DNA of 29,552 nt, taken from positions 1 through 29,552 of IMG/VR virus record IMGVR_UViG_3300034284_000440. One strand, written 5' to 3'. Numbering within the stretch: position 1 is the first letter of the stretch; each line of letters opens with the position of its first letter. Under the pieces are notes generated by a model that was given only the letters and a program-made list of their open reading frames with translations, was not told the origin of the DNA and ran no database searches. Made by a program: the position numbers and the translations under genes. This document shows, in pieces, positions 16,494 to 22,015 of this stretch. Source of the stretch: a virus.

Positions 16494-16524
16494 TTTGGTA
16501 GTACGGAATGTTAGTATATCTTTG
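16494..16524 (+). promoter_or_regulatory. Strong early promoter 1
   Basis: TTTG (16494-16497), 19 bases and TATCTTTG (16517-16524) give an excellent Bacteroidota promoter. The -33 box runs into GTAGTAC, and the -7 box ends in CA; both details recur in the promoter at 17.5 kb. A short A-rich leader leads to the ATG at 16555. Confidence 0.75.
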
Positions 16525-16554
16525 CACTATCAATAACAATTAAAAATAAAAATT

Positions 16555-16725
16555 ATGACAAACACAAAATTACAACAACGATTAGAAAAAAAAGGTTACA
16601 CAGTAACTGCAAACATTGGTTATAAGAATGACGAGCAAACAATTATTAGTTATTCATTAAAAAACAAAAATGGCATGACTTTAAAAACTGAAACATCATT
16701 AACTAAATTATTAAGAAACAATTAA
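16555..16725 (+). CDS. Small basic hypothetical protein
   Basis: This 56-codon gene begins MTNTKLQQRLEKKGYTVT and ends TETSLTKLLRNN. It is the first gene after the strong promoter at 16.5 kb, and the ATG follows the A-rich leader AAATAAAAATT. The protein is basic, with a helix and probably a small beta sheet (QTIISYSLKNKNGM). First-transcribed small phage proteins often act on host systems, but nothing here identifies a target. Codon pattern and placement make the gene likely real. Confidence 0.6.
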   Translation: MTNTKLQQRLEKKGYTVTANIGYKNDEQTIISYSLKNKNGMTLKTETSLTKLLRNN

Positions 16726-16735
16726 ATTAAAAAAC

Positions 16736-17065
16736 ATGATACAATTAACACAACAATTAGACAACAACGCAACATTGACTCAAACACATTACAACATGGT
16801 TACTATGAGTGAAGTTAAGAAGGTACATTTAGCGTGCCAATTAGAAAGACTTGAACAAGAGATGCAACAGCCAGTTAAGGATTGGAATAAGATTGCATTC
16901 TTAAAAACTGAAATTGCAACATTAAAAAACTACTTAAAAATAAAAAACGTAGTTGTGCAAGAAAAACTTTACACTGAAAAAGAAATGATAGACTACGGAA
17001 GATTTTGTGTTCAATGCGAAAAACAAGGCTTTATAATCCCTAAAAATAATCAATTATGCAAATAG
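16736..17065 (+). CDS. Hypothetical early protein with helical region
   Basis: The 109-residue product is not recognised. A helical, possibly coiled-coil part covers residues 26-72 (VHLACQLERLEQEMQQPVKD). The end holds a CVQC pair and a final cysteine (NNQLCK), which might bind metal. It is the second gene of the early unit, with its ATG 10 bases after the previous stop. An internal Met at residue 24 is a possible alternative start. It overlaps the next gene by 10 bases. Confidence 0.5.
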   Translation: MIQLTQQLDNNATLTQTHYNMVTMSEVKKVHLACQLERLEQEMQQPVKDWNKIAFLKTEIATLKNYLKIKNVVVQEKLYTEKEMIDYGRFCVQCEKQGFIIPKNNQLCK

Positions 17066-17262
17066 TAAACACAACCATTGTAACAACGATAAGCGAGATA
17101 AAGGAGTTGATCCAGTACTGCTTAGTCCATAATTTTGAAGGTCAAATTAATCTTACTTTTGAAGATAACAAAATAATAGTCTCAGAACCTAGCAAAGAGA
17201 TTGCACCTGATTTTATAATTGAACGTTTCCCTCATTCGGATTGCATTGATAATTGCCAATAA
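17056..17262 (+). CDS. Small acidic hypothetical protein
   Basis: The 68-residue product is not recognised. It seems to contain a helix (ISEIKELIQYCLVHNF), two beta strands (GQINLTFEDNKIIV) and an acidic Cys-containing end (PHSDCIDNCQ). It is placed within the early operon by a 10-base overlap with the upstream gene and an 8-base gap to the next ATG. Confidence 0.5.
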   Translation: MQIVNTTIVTTISEIKELIQYCLVHNFEGQINLTFEDNKIIVSEPSKEIAPDFIIERFPHSDCIDNCQ

Positions 17263-17269
17263 AATAAAT

Positions 17270-17506
17270 ATGGAAAAAAGAAAGAACATTAGAAAAGCAA
17301 AAGAAGATTACAAACAATTAGGTAGGAAAAGTATTTACATCAATCCTAAAAACAATATCTTGAAAACGTATCGAAGTAATAACCACAAACTCCTGGACCT
17401 GGTTAATAAGTTGATCCAAAACAAAAACAAGATAAATCCTAACAAGGTAACAGAAAAGCAACGCAAAGACATTAGCGAAACCATTAACGAATTATTATTT
17501 ATATAA
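17270..17506 (+). CDS. Small basic hypothetical protein
   Basis: I start this gene at the ATG at 17270, just after the previous stop and an A-rich leader. The open frame extends 51 bases further upstream but there overlaps the preceding gene. The 78-residue product is strongly basic (MEKRKNIRKAKEDYKQLGRK), with a helix near residues 41-50. It could bind nucleic acid, but no family is recognised. Confidence 0.5.
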   Translation: MEKRKNIRKAKEDYKQLGRKSIYINPKNNILKTYRSNNHKLLDLVNKLIQNKNKINPNKVTEKQRKDISETINELLFI

Positions 17507-17520
17507 AACTTAAAATAAAT

Positions 17521-17550
17521 TTTGTAGTACAAATAAAAAGAATATCTTTG
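17521..17550 (+). promoter_or_regulatory. Strong early promoter 2
   Basis: TTTG (17521-17524) and TATCTTTG (17543-17550), 18 bases apart, form a second strong Bacteroidota promoter. Like the one at 16.5 kb it carries TAGTAC just after the -33 box and CA after the -7 box. It lies 32 bases before the ATG of the 124-residue gene and re-starts transcription for the recombination genes. Confidence 0.75.
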
Positions 17551-17582
17551 CAATTCATTAAACAATTAAAAAAATAAAAATT

Positions 17583-17957
17583 ATGAAAATTACAACAACA
17601 CAAACACAGACAGAAACAAAAGAAATCGAAATCAATTTCCCTTCATTTACAAAAGTAGTAAGTCCATTATCAACTGCATATTATTGCATTAAAAATGAAC
17701 ATGAAGTATTGAGAGTTGAGCAATTTCTTAGCACTAAAATTGCAACGGTTAGTCATTATTCAAACTTTTCAGATGCTTTGATTAATGGATTTGAATTTAT
17801 CGACAAGGATACATTCTTTGAGAATTACAATAAAATTGTAGCGCAAATGTGGGAAGATATGGAACAATTAGAAGCTAGTTTTGTTGAAGATGAAACAAAC
17901 GAAAAACAAGATGATGAAGGCTACGAATACAATCCCGAAACCGAAACTATGAATTAA
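17583..17957 (+). CDS. Acidic hypothetical early protein
   Basis: The 124-residue product is not recognised. Residues 1-20 are Thr/Gln/Glu-rich (TTTQTQTETKEIEINF), the middle is a compact aromatic domain, and the last 35 residues are very acidic (EDMEQLEASFVEDETNEKQD). Such a tail is common in DNA-mimic and inhibitor proteins, but also in many unrelated ones. It is the first gene behind its own strong promoter and is separated from the annealing-protein gene by a GC-rich hairpin, so it may be made in larger amounts than the genes after it. Confidence 0.55.
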   Translation: MKITTTQTQTETKEIEINFPSFTKVVSPLSTAYYCIKNEHEVLRVEQFLSTKIATVSHYSNFSDALINGFEFIDKDTFFENYNKIVAQMWEDMEQLEASFVEDETNEKQDDEGYEYNPETETMN

Positions 17958-17964
17958 TTAACAA

Positions 17965-17981
17965 GGGGGTTAACAGCCCCC
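17965..17981 (+). other. GC-rich intercistronic hairpin
   Basis: GGGGG (17965-17969) and CCCCC (17977-17981) enclose a seven-base loop in the gap before the annealing-protein gene. No T run follows (ACTTTAAAA), so it is unlikely to be an efficient intrinsic terminator. It may protect the upstream mRNA end or reduce readthrough. Confidence 0.6.
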
Positions 17982-18001
17982 ACTTTAAAACAATAAATAT
18001 T

Positions 18002-18703
18002 ATGAATAAAGAAATAGCAAAACAAACGAAGGCAACGATAACAAGCCTATTCAAACAATTAGATTTAGACGTTGTGCCATTAGAGCAATTGAACGTAATA
18101 CTTTCAACACCACCGCCAGCGACCTGGGTGAAACAGCACCCATTTATTAAAGGTTACAATTACCTACCTATTGACAAAGTGGAGTACTTACTTCGTAGAT
18201 GCTTTAAGAAGTATCAAATCGAGGTTATTAAAACAGCACAATTATTCAATGCAATCGAAGTGACAGTAAGAGTGCATTACTTAAACCCAGCTACAAATGA
18301 AATGATGTATCATGACGGCGTAGGAGCTCAAGAGTTGCAAACAAAACAAGGAACTGGCAATCTTAATATGGATATGTCAAATGTAAACAAAGGTTCAGTA
18401 ATGATGGCTTTACCAATAGCGAAATCAATTGCAATAAAAGATGCGTGTGACCACTTTGGAGATTTATTCGGTGCTAATCTAAATAGAAAAGATATTGTGC
18501 AATTTACAGGCGATACGGAGCTTTTAAGTGCAGAGAGTGTACATAATAGCAAAGAAAAAGAAAGAGTAATTAAGCACATCGAAAATGCGACTACAATGCA
18601 GTCTTTAGAACAAGTTCAATCGCTTGCGATAAAATACGAATTAGAAATTATTTACGATAAAAAACAAGAAAACATATTATATGGATTTAAAAATATTATT
18701 TAG
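18002..18703 (+). CDS. Rad52/Sak-like single-strand annealing protein
   Basis: This 233-residue protein is likely to anneal complementary single strands in phage recombination, working with the exonuclease encoded next. The Rad52-fold pattern is visible: YLPIDKVEYLLRRCFKKYQI (residues 54-73), a strand pair FNAIEVTVRVHYLNP, the glycine-bearing HDGVGAQELQTKQGTG (104-119), then MMALPIAKSIAIKDACDHFG (134-153) and LFGANLNRKD. The A..A.K.A...FG..FG..L.R signature is characteristic of Rad52, DdrA and Sak-type proteins. RecT-like annealing proteins are the alternative. It overlaps the exonuclease start by 23 bases, the classic annealing protein-exonuclease pair. Confidence 0.65.
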   Translation: MNKEIAKQTKATITSLFKQLDLDVVPLEQLNVILSTPPPATWVKQHPFIKGYNYLPIDKVEYLLRRCFKKYQIEVIKTAQLFNAIEVTVRVHYLNPATNEMMYHDGVGAQELQTKQGTGNLNMDMSNVNKGSVMMALPIAKSIAIKDACDHFGDLFGANLNRKDIVQFTGDTELLSAESVHNSKEKERVIKHIENATTMQSLEQVQSLAIKYELEIIYDKKQENILYGFKNII

Positions 18704-19373
18704 ATGCAGTGGTACGGGAGCTTTAATGACCGACCCAAAATTGAAAGCCGACAAAGACGCTGGCAACTTATCAGAAACCGCAAAGACATTCGTTGAAGAT
18801 AAATGGTTATTTGAGCAGTTCGGTTTTTCCGAATCAATCAAAAATCAGTATATGGATAAAGGAAATTTTTGCGAACAAGATTCAATGGAATTAGTTAGTC
18901 AAGTAGTTGAAGGCGGTTTCCGTTCAAGATACAATACGAAGTTACAAAACGAGTATGTTATAGGAACTCCCGACATTGTGCTTAACGATTGTGTTGAAGA
19001 TATAAAAACCTCGTGGAATTTAAAAACGTTTTTTAATGCTGAATTATCAAAGATGTATTACGCACAAGCGCAATGCTATATGTGGCTTACAGGAAAAGAA
19101 AAGTATAAATTAATTTACGCCCTTGTGCCAACACCTCAAAGCATGGTCCTAAATGAGTGCGAAAAGTTAGTTTATAAATATGGCAAAAACTATGAGAATG
19201 AAGATTACATCAAAGAATGCCAACAAATCCAACGTAATAACGATTTAATCAAAGAATTGCCAACTGAAAAACGAGTTAAAGTATTTGCATTTGATTACGA
19301 TCCAGCATACATTGAAACATTGAAGATTAAAATCGAGAGAGCTCGAGAATATTATAACACTTTAAAATTATAA
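18681..19373 (+). CDS. PD-(D/E)XK recombination exonuclease (YqaJ/lambda-Exo-like)
   Basis: This 230-residue nuclease probably resects double-stranded ends to feed the annealing protein. The catalytic core is GTPDIV (residues 95-100, Asp98) followed by EDIK (106-109, Asp107 and Lys109), i.e. G-x-PD...D-x-K. Glu65 upstream may complete metal binding. YYAQAQCYMWLTG (126-138) is the helix motif typical of YqaJ/lambda-Exo-like enzymes. The start overlaps the upstream gene by 23 bases. The first residues (MDLKILFRCSGTG) also agree with a real N-terminus, as the Cys-Ser motif is common in this group. A RecB-like or Cas4-like nuclease is less likely. Confidence 0.75.
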   Translation: MDLKILFRCSGTGALMTDPKLKADKDAGNLSETAKTFVEDKWLFEQFGFSESIKNQYMDKGNFCEQDSMELVSQVVEGGFRSRYNTKLQNEYVIGTPDIVLNDCVEDIKTSWNLKTFFNAELSKMYYAQAQCYMWLTGKEKYKLIYALVPTPQSMVLNECEKLVYKYGKNYENEDYIKECQQIQRNNDLIKELPTEKRVKVFAFDYDPAYIETLKIKIERAREYYNTLKL

Positions 19374-19374
19374 A

Positions 19375-19731
19375 ATGGAAAACAACATTAAAGAACACAT
19401 CGAAAGATTAACAGCATACGAATATACATTGCTAAATACAATATGCGACCACTCAAACATTAAATTTGTTGATTTGGTAGGGCAAAAAAGACATAGAAAG
19501 TTTGTAAATGCTCGAAAAATAGCCAGCTACTTATTAAAAAATCATGGTTATACACACGAAAACATTGGGCAAATAATTAGCTTAATTCCTAAAGACCATA
19601 CGAGTATTATTTACAACGTACGAAAGGCACATGATCATTATGAATTTGAACCATTATTTAAAAACATAGTTGATAGCGTCAACAATGTAATAACCAAAGA
19701 AAGATTTACAAGTTTTAAATATAAAAAATAA
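19375..19731 (+). CDS. DnaA domain IV-like DNA-binding protein
   Basis: Of its 118 residues, about 40-90 match the C-terminal DNA-binding domain of DnaA: KFVNARKIASYLLKNHGYTH, then IGQIISLIPKDHTSIIYNVR. KDHTSI corresponds to the R/K-DHTTV signature that contacts the DnaA box. There is no AAA+ domain, so this is a DNA-binding module alone. It could mark the phage origin, recruit host replication proteins or compete with host DnaA. The gene starts two bases after the exonuclease stop and is followed by an HTH gene. Confidence 0.75.
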   Translation: MENNIKEHIERLTAYEYTLLNTICDHSNIKFVDLVGQKRHRKFVNARKIASYLLKNHGYTHENIGQIISLIPKDHTSIIYNVRKAHDHYEFEPLFKNIVDSVNNVITKERFTSFKYKK

Positions 19732-19733
19732 TC

Positions 19734-20219
19734 ATGGAAAATATAAACGAATTTATAAAAGACAATCCTAAAATGAAACTCAAAGAAATTGGGGAATTAT
19801 ACGGGCTTTCAGTTTCTGCAGTTAGCAAACGTAGAAAATTATTGGGTATTAAAATTGGCACCGCGGAAAAATGCAAAAAGATAAAAACAATGTTACATCT
19901 TAAGAATATTGATATTGCAAATAAGCTCGGATGCACGCAAAATTTAGTCGCAGTAGTCCGACATAAAGAAGGTAAAAGGTCTACCCAAAGAGTAGATTTA
20001 ACAGATGAACAAATTGAGTTAGTTAAGCTAAATTACAACTCAATGACTGGCGTTAAATTAGCTGAATTAATTGGAGTTACAAGCCATGTATTGCGAAGTC
20101 GAATGGCTGAAATGCAGTTGTATAACGATACTGAAAGACAATGTAGTTTCTACGATTACAGCTTGGATAATGGAAAAGGGTATTTCGATTTGGAAAAATA
20201 TAAAGCGGTTATGTTATGA
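19734..20219 (+). CDS. Helix-turn-helix DNA-binding protein
   Basis: The 161-residue protein contains up to three HTH-like units: MKLKEIGELYGLSVSAVSKR near residues 14-33, KNIDIANKLGCTQNLVAVVR near 57-76, and TGVKLAELIGVTSHVLRSRM near 104-123. Repeated HTHs suggest a regulator or origin-binding protein with an extended site. The C-terminal 30 residues are aromatic and acidic (CSFYDYSLDNGKGYFDLEKY). It lies just behind the DnaA-like gene, and the two may act on the same DNA. Its stop overlaps the next start (ATGA). Confidence 0.65.
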   Translation: MENINEFIKDNPKMKLKEIGELYGLSVSAVSKRRKLLGIKIGTAEKCKKIKTMLHLKNIDIANKLGCTQNLVAVVRHKEGKRSTQRVDLTDEQIELVKLNYNSMTGVKLAELIGVTSHVLRSRMAEMQLYNDTERQCSFYDYSLDNGKGYFDLEKYKAVML

Positions 20220-20575
20220 GTGATAAATTTTTAAAAAGCAATACCGACATCACGTTAATATTAACGTATGCAACGCAAATAAGTAGGTTGTGTGAAAATG
20301 TTATCGTAGATTTACAATTGAGTAAAGGATATAAACAAGACTTTCAAGACGCAATAAAGGCGGCTAACAAGGTGCATAAATTGATAGTTGGAGTTACGAA
20401 TTATGAGATGCGAAAAGAGATACACGAAAGAACTACAAATAATTATGAAACGGGAGTTTTTGACAATTTGATGTTTAATTTTGGACAAATGTCCGATGAA
20501 CAACGTAATATTGCAGATGAAGTCCTAACTCAAATATTAAACAACACATTAAAAATAAATTGGGATAATGAATAA
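20216..20575 (+). CDS. Hypothetical helical protein
   Basis: The 119-residue product is not recognised. It is mostly helical and soluble, with segments such as LTYATQISRLCENVIVDLQL and DAIKAANKVHKLIVGVTNYE. It has no enzyme motif. It is coupled to the HTH gene by a four-base overlap and to the lipoprotein gene by an eight-base overlap. Confidence 0.55.
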   Translation: MSDKFLKSNTDITLILTYATQISRLCENVIVDLQLSKGYKQDFQDAIKAANKVHKLIVGVTNYEMRKEIHERTTNNYETGVFDNLMFNFGQMSDEQRNIADEVLTQILNNTLKINWDNE

Positions 20576-20792
20576 GATAATATTAATGCTAGTAATAATT
20601 ACTATAATGTCATGTAATAATACAATAGAAAATAATGAAAAATTAAAAGTTACTAAATATAAAAATAACGTAGAGGTTGAAAGCATTATGGGAATGGTTC
20701 AGTATGGATTAAGTAAAGTTAAATTAAATGACTCAACTACTATTTTAATATATTCAGAACCTCAAACTTGTAGCATAATAAAAATAAAATAA
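20568..20792 (+). CDS. Small phage lipoprotein
   Basis: This 74-residue protein starts with a short basic and hydrophobic signal (MNKIILMLVIITIMSCNN), with Cys16 in a lipobox-like IMSC. It should be processed by signal peptidase II and anchored to a membrane by lipid. The mature part is about 59 residues, hydrophilic and beta-prone. Small lipoproteins of other phages, such as T5 Llp, block receptors or superinfection. That role is possible here but only by analogy. The eight-base overlap with the upstream gene places it in the early/middle operon, not in the lysis cluster. Confidence 0.6.
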   Translation: MNKIILMLVIITIMSCNNTIENNEKLKVTKYKNNVEVESIMGMVQYGLSKVKLNDSTTILIYSEPQTCSIIKIK

Positions 20793-20795
20793 ATA

Positions 20796-20927
20796 ATGAA
20801 TAATTATAAATACTTAGGGAAAACAAAAAACGATAATAAGCCAACATTTGAAACCATCCAAGTTGATGTGGCTAAAATGAAGGCGGTACGAATTGATAAA
20901 AAAACAATTAAATTAATAAAGAAATGA
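20796..20927 (+). CDS. Very small basic protein
   Basis: This 43-codon gene begins MNNYKYLGKTKNDNKPTF and ends DKKTIKLIKK. Its ATG lies three bases after the lipoprotein stop, and its TGA overlaps the next ATG in an ATGA arrangement, which supports a true coupled gene. The product is basic and has no recognised family. Confidence 0.55.
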   Translation: MNNYKYLGKTKNDNKPTFETIQVDVAKMKAVRIDKKTIKLIKK

Positions 20928-21109
20928 ACGATAAAATAAAAGAAGTATTGAACGTAATTACAGCCAACGGCATGAGAGAGTTAACAGATGAAAGGTTAAA
21001 TCAATTTGCATTTGTAATTTGTGAATTGCAAAAAAAAGAATGTTCTTTAATATGGGATTTTGAACATAATAAAGATAGGACTTTAAATTCAAAAAACGTA
21101 GCTGAATAA
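20924..21109 (+). CDS. Small hypothetical protein
   Basis: The 61-residue product is not recognised. The first 40 residues are probably helical (IKEVLNVITANGMRELTDER) and include LNQFAFVICELQKKE. It is coupled to the upstream 43-codon gene by ATGA and is followed six bases later by the tRNA-like gene. Confidence 0.5.
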   Translation: MNDKIKEVLNVITANGMRELTDERLNQFAFVICELQKKECSLIWDFEHNKDRTLNSKNVAE

Positions 21110-21115
21110 AAAATT

Positions 21116-21202
21116 AGCCATGTGTCGGAATTGATAGACGAGTGCTTCCCATTAGAACAGCATACCCTTTGAGGTTTATAGGTTTGAATCCTATCATGGC
21201 TA
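21116..21202 (+). tRNA. tRNA-Leu-like gene with an enlarged anticodon loop
   Basis: A class II cloverleaf can be drawn by hand. Acceptor stem: AGCCATG (21116-21122) with CATGGCT (21195-21201), seven perfect pairs. D arm: TCG/CGA with loop GAATTGATAGA. T arm: ATAGG (21178-21182) with CCTAT (21190-21194) and loop TTTGAAT. A variable arm has the short stem ACC/GGT. The D-loop and total length of 87 nt point to Leu. The anticodon stem TGCT/AGCA (21143-21146/21159-21162) encloses an oversized loop. The best reading is CCC followed by ATTAGAA, which would give anticodon UAG. The 3' end is A then CTA, without encoded CCA. It may be functional, altered or decaying. Confidence 0.6.
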
Positions 21203-21225
21203 CTAAACAATTAAAACAAATAAAT

Positions 21226-21549
21226 ATGAGTACAATGATTAGCGGGTACATTACCCTAGACAAATTAAAAGAAATCGTGAAGGTTTGCGAGAGTAAAAAT
21301 GAAACAGGCTTTAAATTTACAGCCAGTATCTCGGACCAGTCAAACCAATTTGGACAAAATGTGTCCTTTTTTGCTGAGCAATCTAAAGAGCAAAGAGATG
21401 CAAAAGTTTCAAAGTATTACTTCGGTAATGGAAAGGTTTTTTGGACTGATGGTAAAATTAGTTTAGGTACAAAAGAACAACCAGCAGAGGTTAAATATGA
21501 AAGTAACAAAATACAAGATGCAGTAGTAATTTCAGATTTGCCGTTTTAA
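21226..21549 (+). CDS. SSB-like protein with DLPF tip (tentative)
   Basis: This 107-residue protein ends in VVISDLPF, which resembles the C-terminal tip of bacterial SSB (DDLPF/DDIPF) that recruits partner proteins. The body is beta-rich and polar (GFKFTASISDQSNQFGQNVS, then FFAEQSKEQRDAKVSKYYFG), and W97-type aromatic residues are present in GKVFWTDGK. A short OB-fold is possible but not proven. I start at the ATG at 21226 after an A-rich leader; an ATG at 21196 lies inside the tRNA-like gene. The frame remains open upstream into the tRNA-like gene, but that part is not coding-like. Location among recombination genes supports an ssDNA-binding role. Confidence 0.5.
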   Translation: MSTMISGYITLDKLKEIVKVCESKNETGFKFTASISDQSNQFGQNVSFFAEQSKEQRDAKVSKYYFGNGKVFWTDGKISLGTKEQPAEVKYESNKIQDAVVISDLPF

Positions 21550-21583
21550 TCGTTTTGTTGATGCCAACGAAATGATAATTAAG

Positions 21584-21606
21584 CCACCTATTAAGGTGGT
21601 TTTTTT
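21584..21606 (+). terminator. Terminator ending the recombination block
   Basis: CCACCT (21584-21589) pairs with AGGTGG (21594-21599) around ATTA, and seven T follow. It lies 35 bases after the SSB-like gene and closes the early transcription unit that began at 16.5 kb. Confidence 0.85.
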
Positions 21607-21841
21607 ATTTATATTGATAATCAATTCTTTATATATATTTATATTCCACATGAATAAAAAAGTATGCAAAGTCTCTCTTATAGGCATAGTTCAAACAAGA
21701 ATTTTTTTTTTTTTCAAATTATCAAAAAAAAACCTGCATCCTGCATGTTTTTGGCTTATAGTCAATGTTTATAATACTTTCGCTCATATATAAATTTTTT
21801 TACATGTAGAATATAAATATATGTTTATTGAATATAATATG

Positions 21842-21871
21842 TTTAAGTCAATTAATAATATTGTATATTTG
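21842..21871 (+). promoter_or_regulatory. Possible promoter for the structured RNA / primase unit
   Basis: TATATTTG (21864-21871) matches TAnnTTTG. The upstream element is a weak TTTA (21842-21845) at 18 bases distance. Transcription would start near 21878, ahead of the long hairpin at 21931 and after the terminator at 21.6 kb. Confidence 0.45.
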
Positions 21872-21930
21872 TGTTTTAGTTCTTAATAAATATGTGGTGT
21901 GAGAACCATTAGTTATAATCTTTTTAAATG

Positions 21931-22011
21931 CCATTGTAGGTATTGCAAAAAAAGGAATAGTAGAAATACTATTCTAAATTCTCACTTGCAGTTCCTACAA
22001 TGGTTTTTTTT
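21931..22011 (+). ncRNA. Two-part hairpin RNA element ending in U8
   Basis: The RNA would fold as a long rod. Outer stem: CCATTGTAGG (21931-21940) with CCTACAATGG (21994-22003), 10 perfect pairs. After one T-T mismatch, a seven-pair stem follows (21942-21948 with 21986-21992, one G-U). An unequal internal loop comes next (5 A on one side, 10 bases on the other). The tip is a perfect eight-pair hairpin GAATAGTA/TACTATTC closed by a GAAA tetraloop. Eight T follow the outer stem directly. It could be a small RNA with its own terminator, a leader of the downstream operon or a complex terminator. The gene start at 22016 comes straight after the T run. Confidence 0.6.
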
Positions 22012-22015
22012 ATTT

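Larger units (their letters stand above)
21607..22015 (+). other. AT-rich intergenic region, possible origin and RNA locus
   Basis: No convincing gene is present in this ~410-bp gap. It contains a 13-T run (21702-21714), a 9-A run (21724-21732), a perfect tandem repeat CCTGCAT CCTGCAT (21733-21746), a hairpin around that repeat (AAAAAC/GTTTTT plus TGCA/TGCA, 21728-21752), a promoter-like element (21864-21871) and the structured element at 21931-22011. Its low GC content, homopolymer runs and closeness to replication genes make it the best candidate for a replication origin in the window, although no DnaA-box array is visible. Confidence 0.5.

Noticed and set aside
21142-21225. Upstream extension of the SSB-like gene
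   Set aside because: It lies within the tRNA-like gene, and the peptide is the translation of cloverleaf arms. The ATG at 21226 has a normal A-rich leader.
21572-21793. Open frame of 73 codons in the intergenic gap
   Set aside because: It starts in the terminator, runs through homopolymer tracts (F and K runs) and lacks a leader; the composition looks like non-coding AT-rich DNA.
21899-22015. GTG-started extension of the zinc-ribbon gene containing a Cys-rich stretch
   Set aside because: The extension would be coded by the perfect hairpin element and its T run; the long inverted repeats are better explained as RNA structure.
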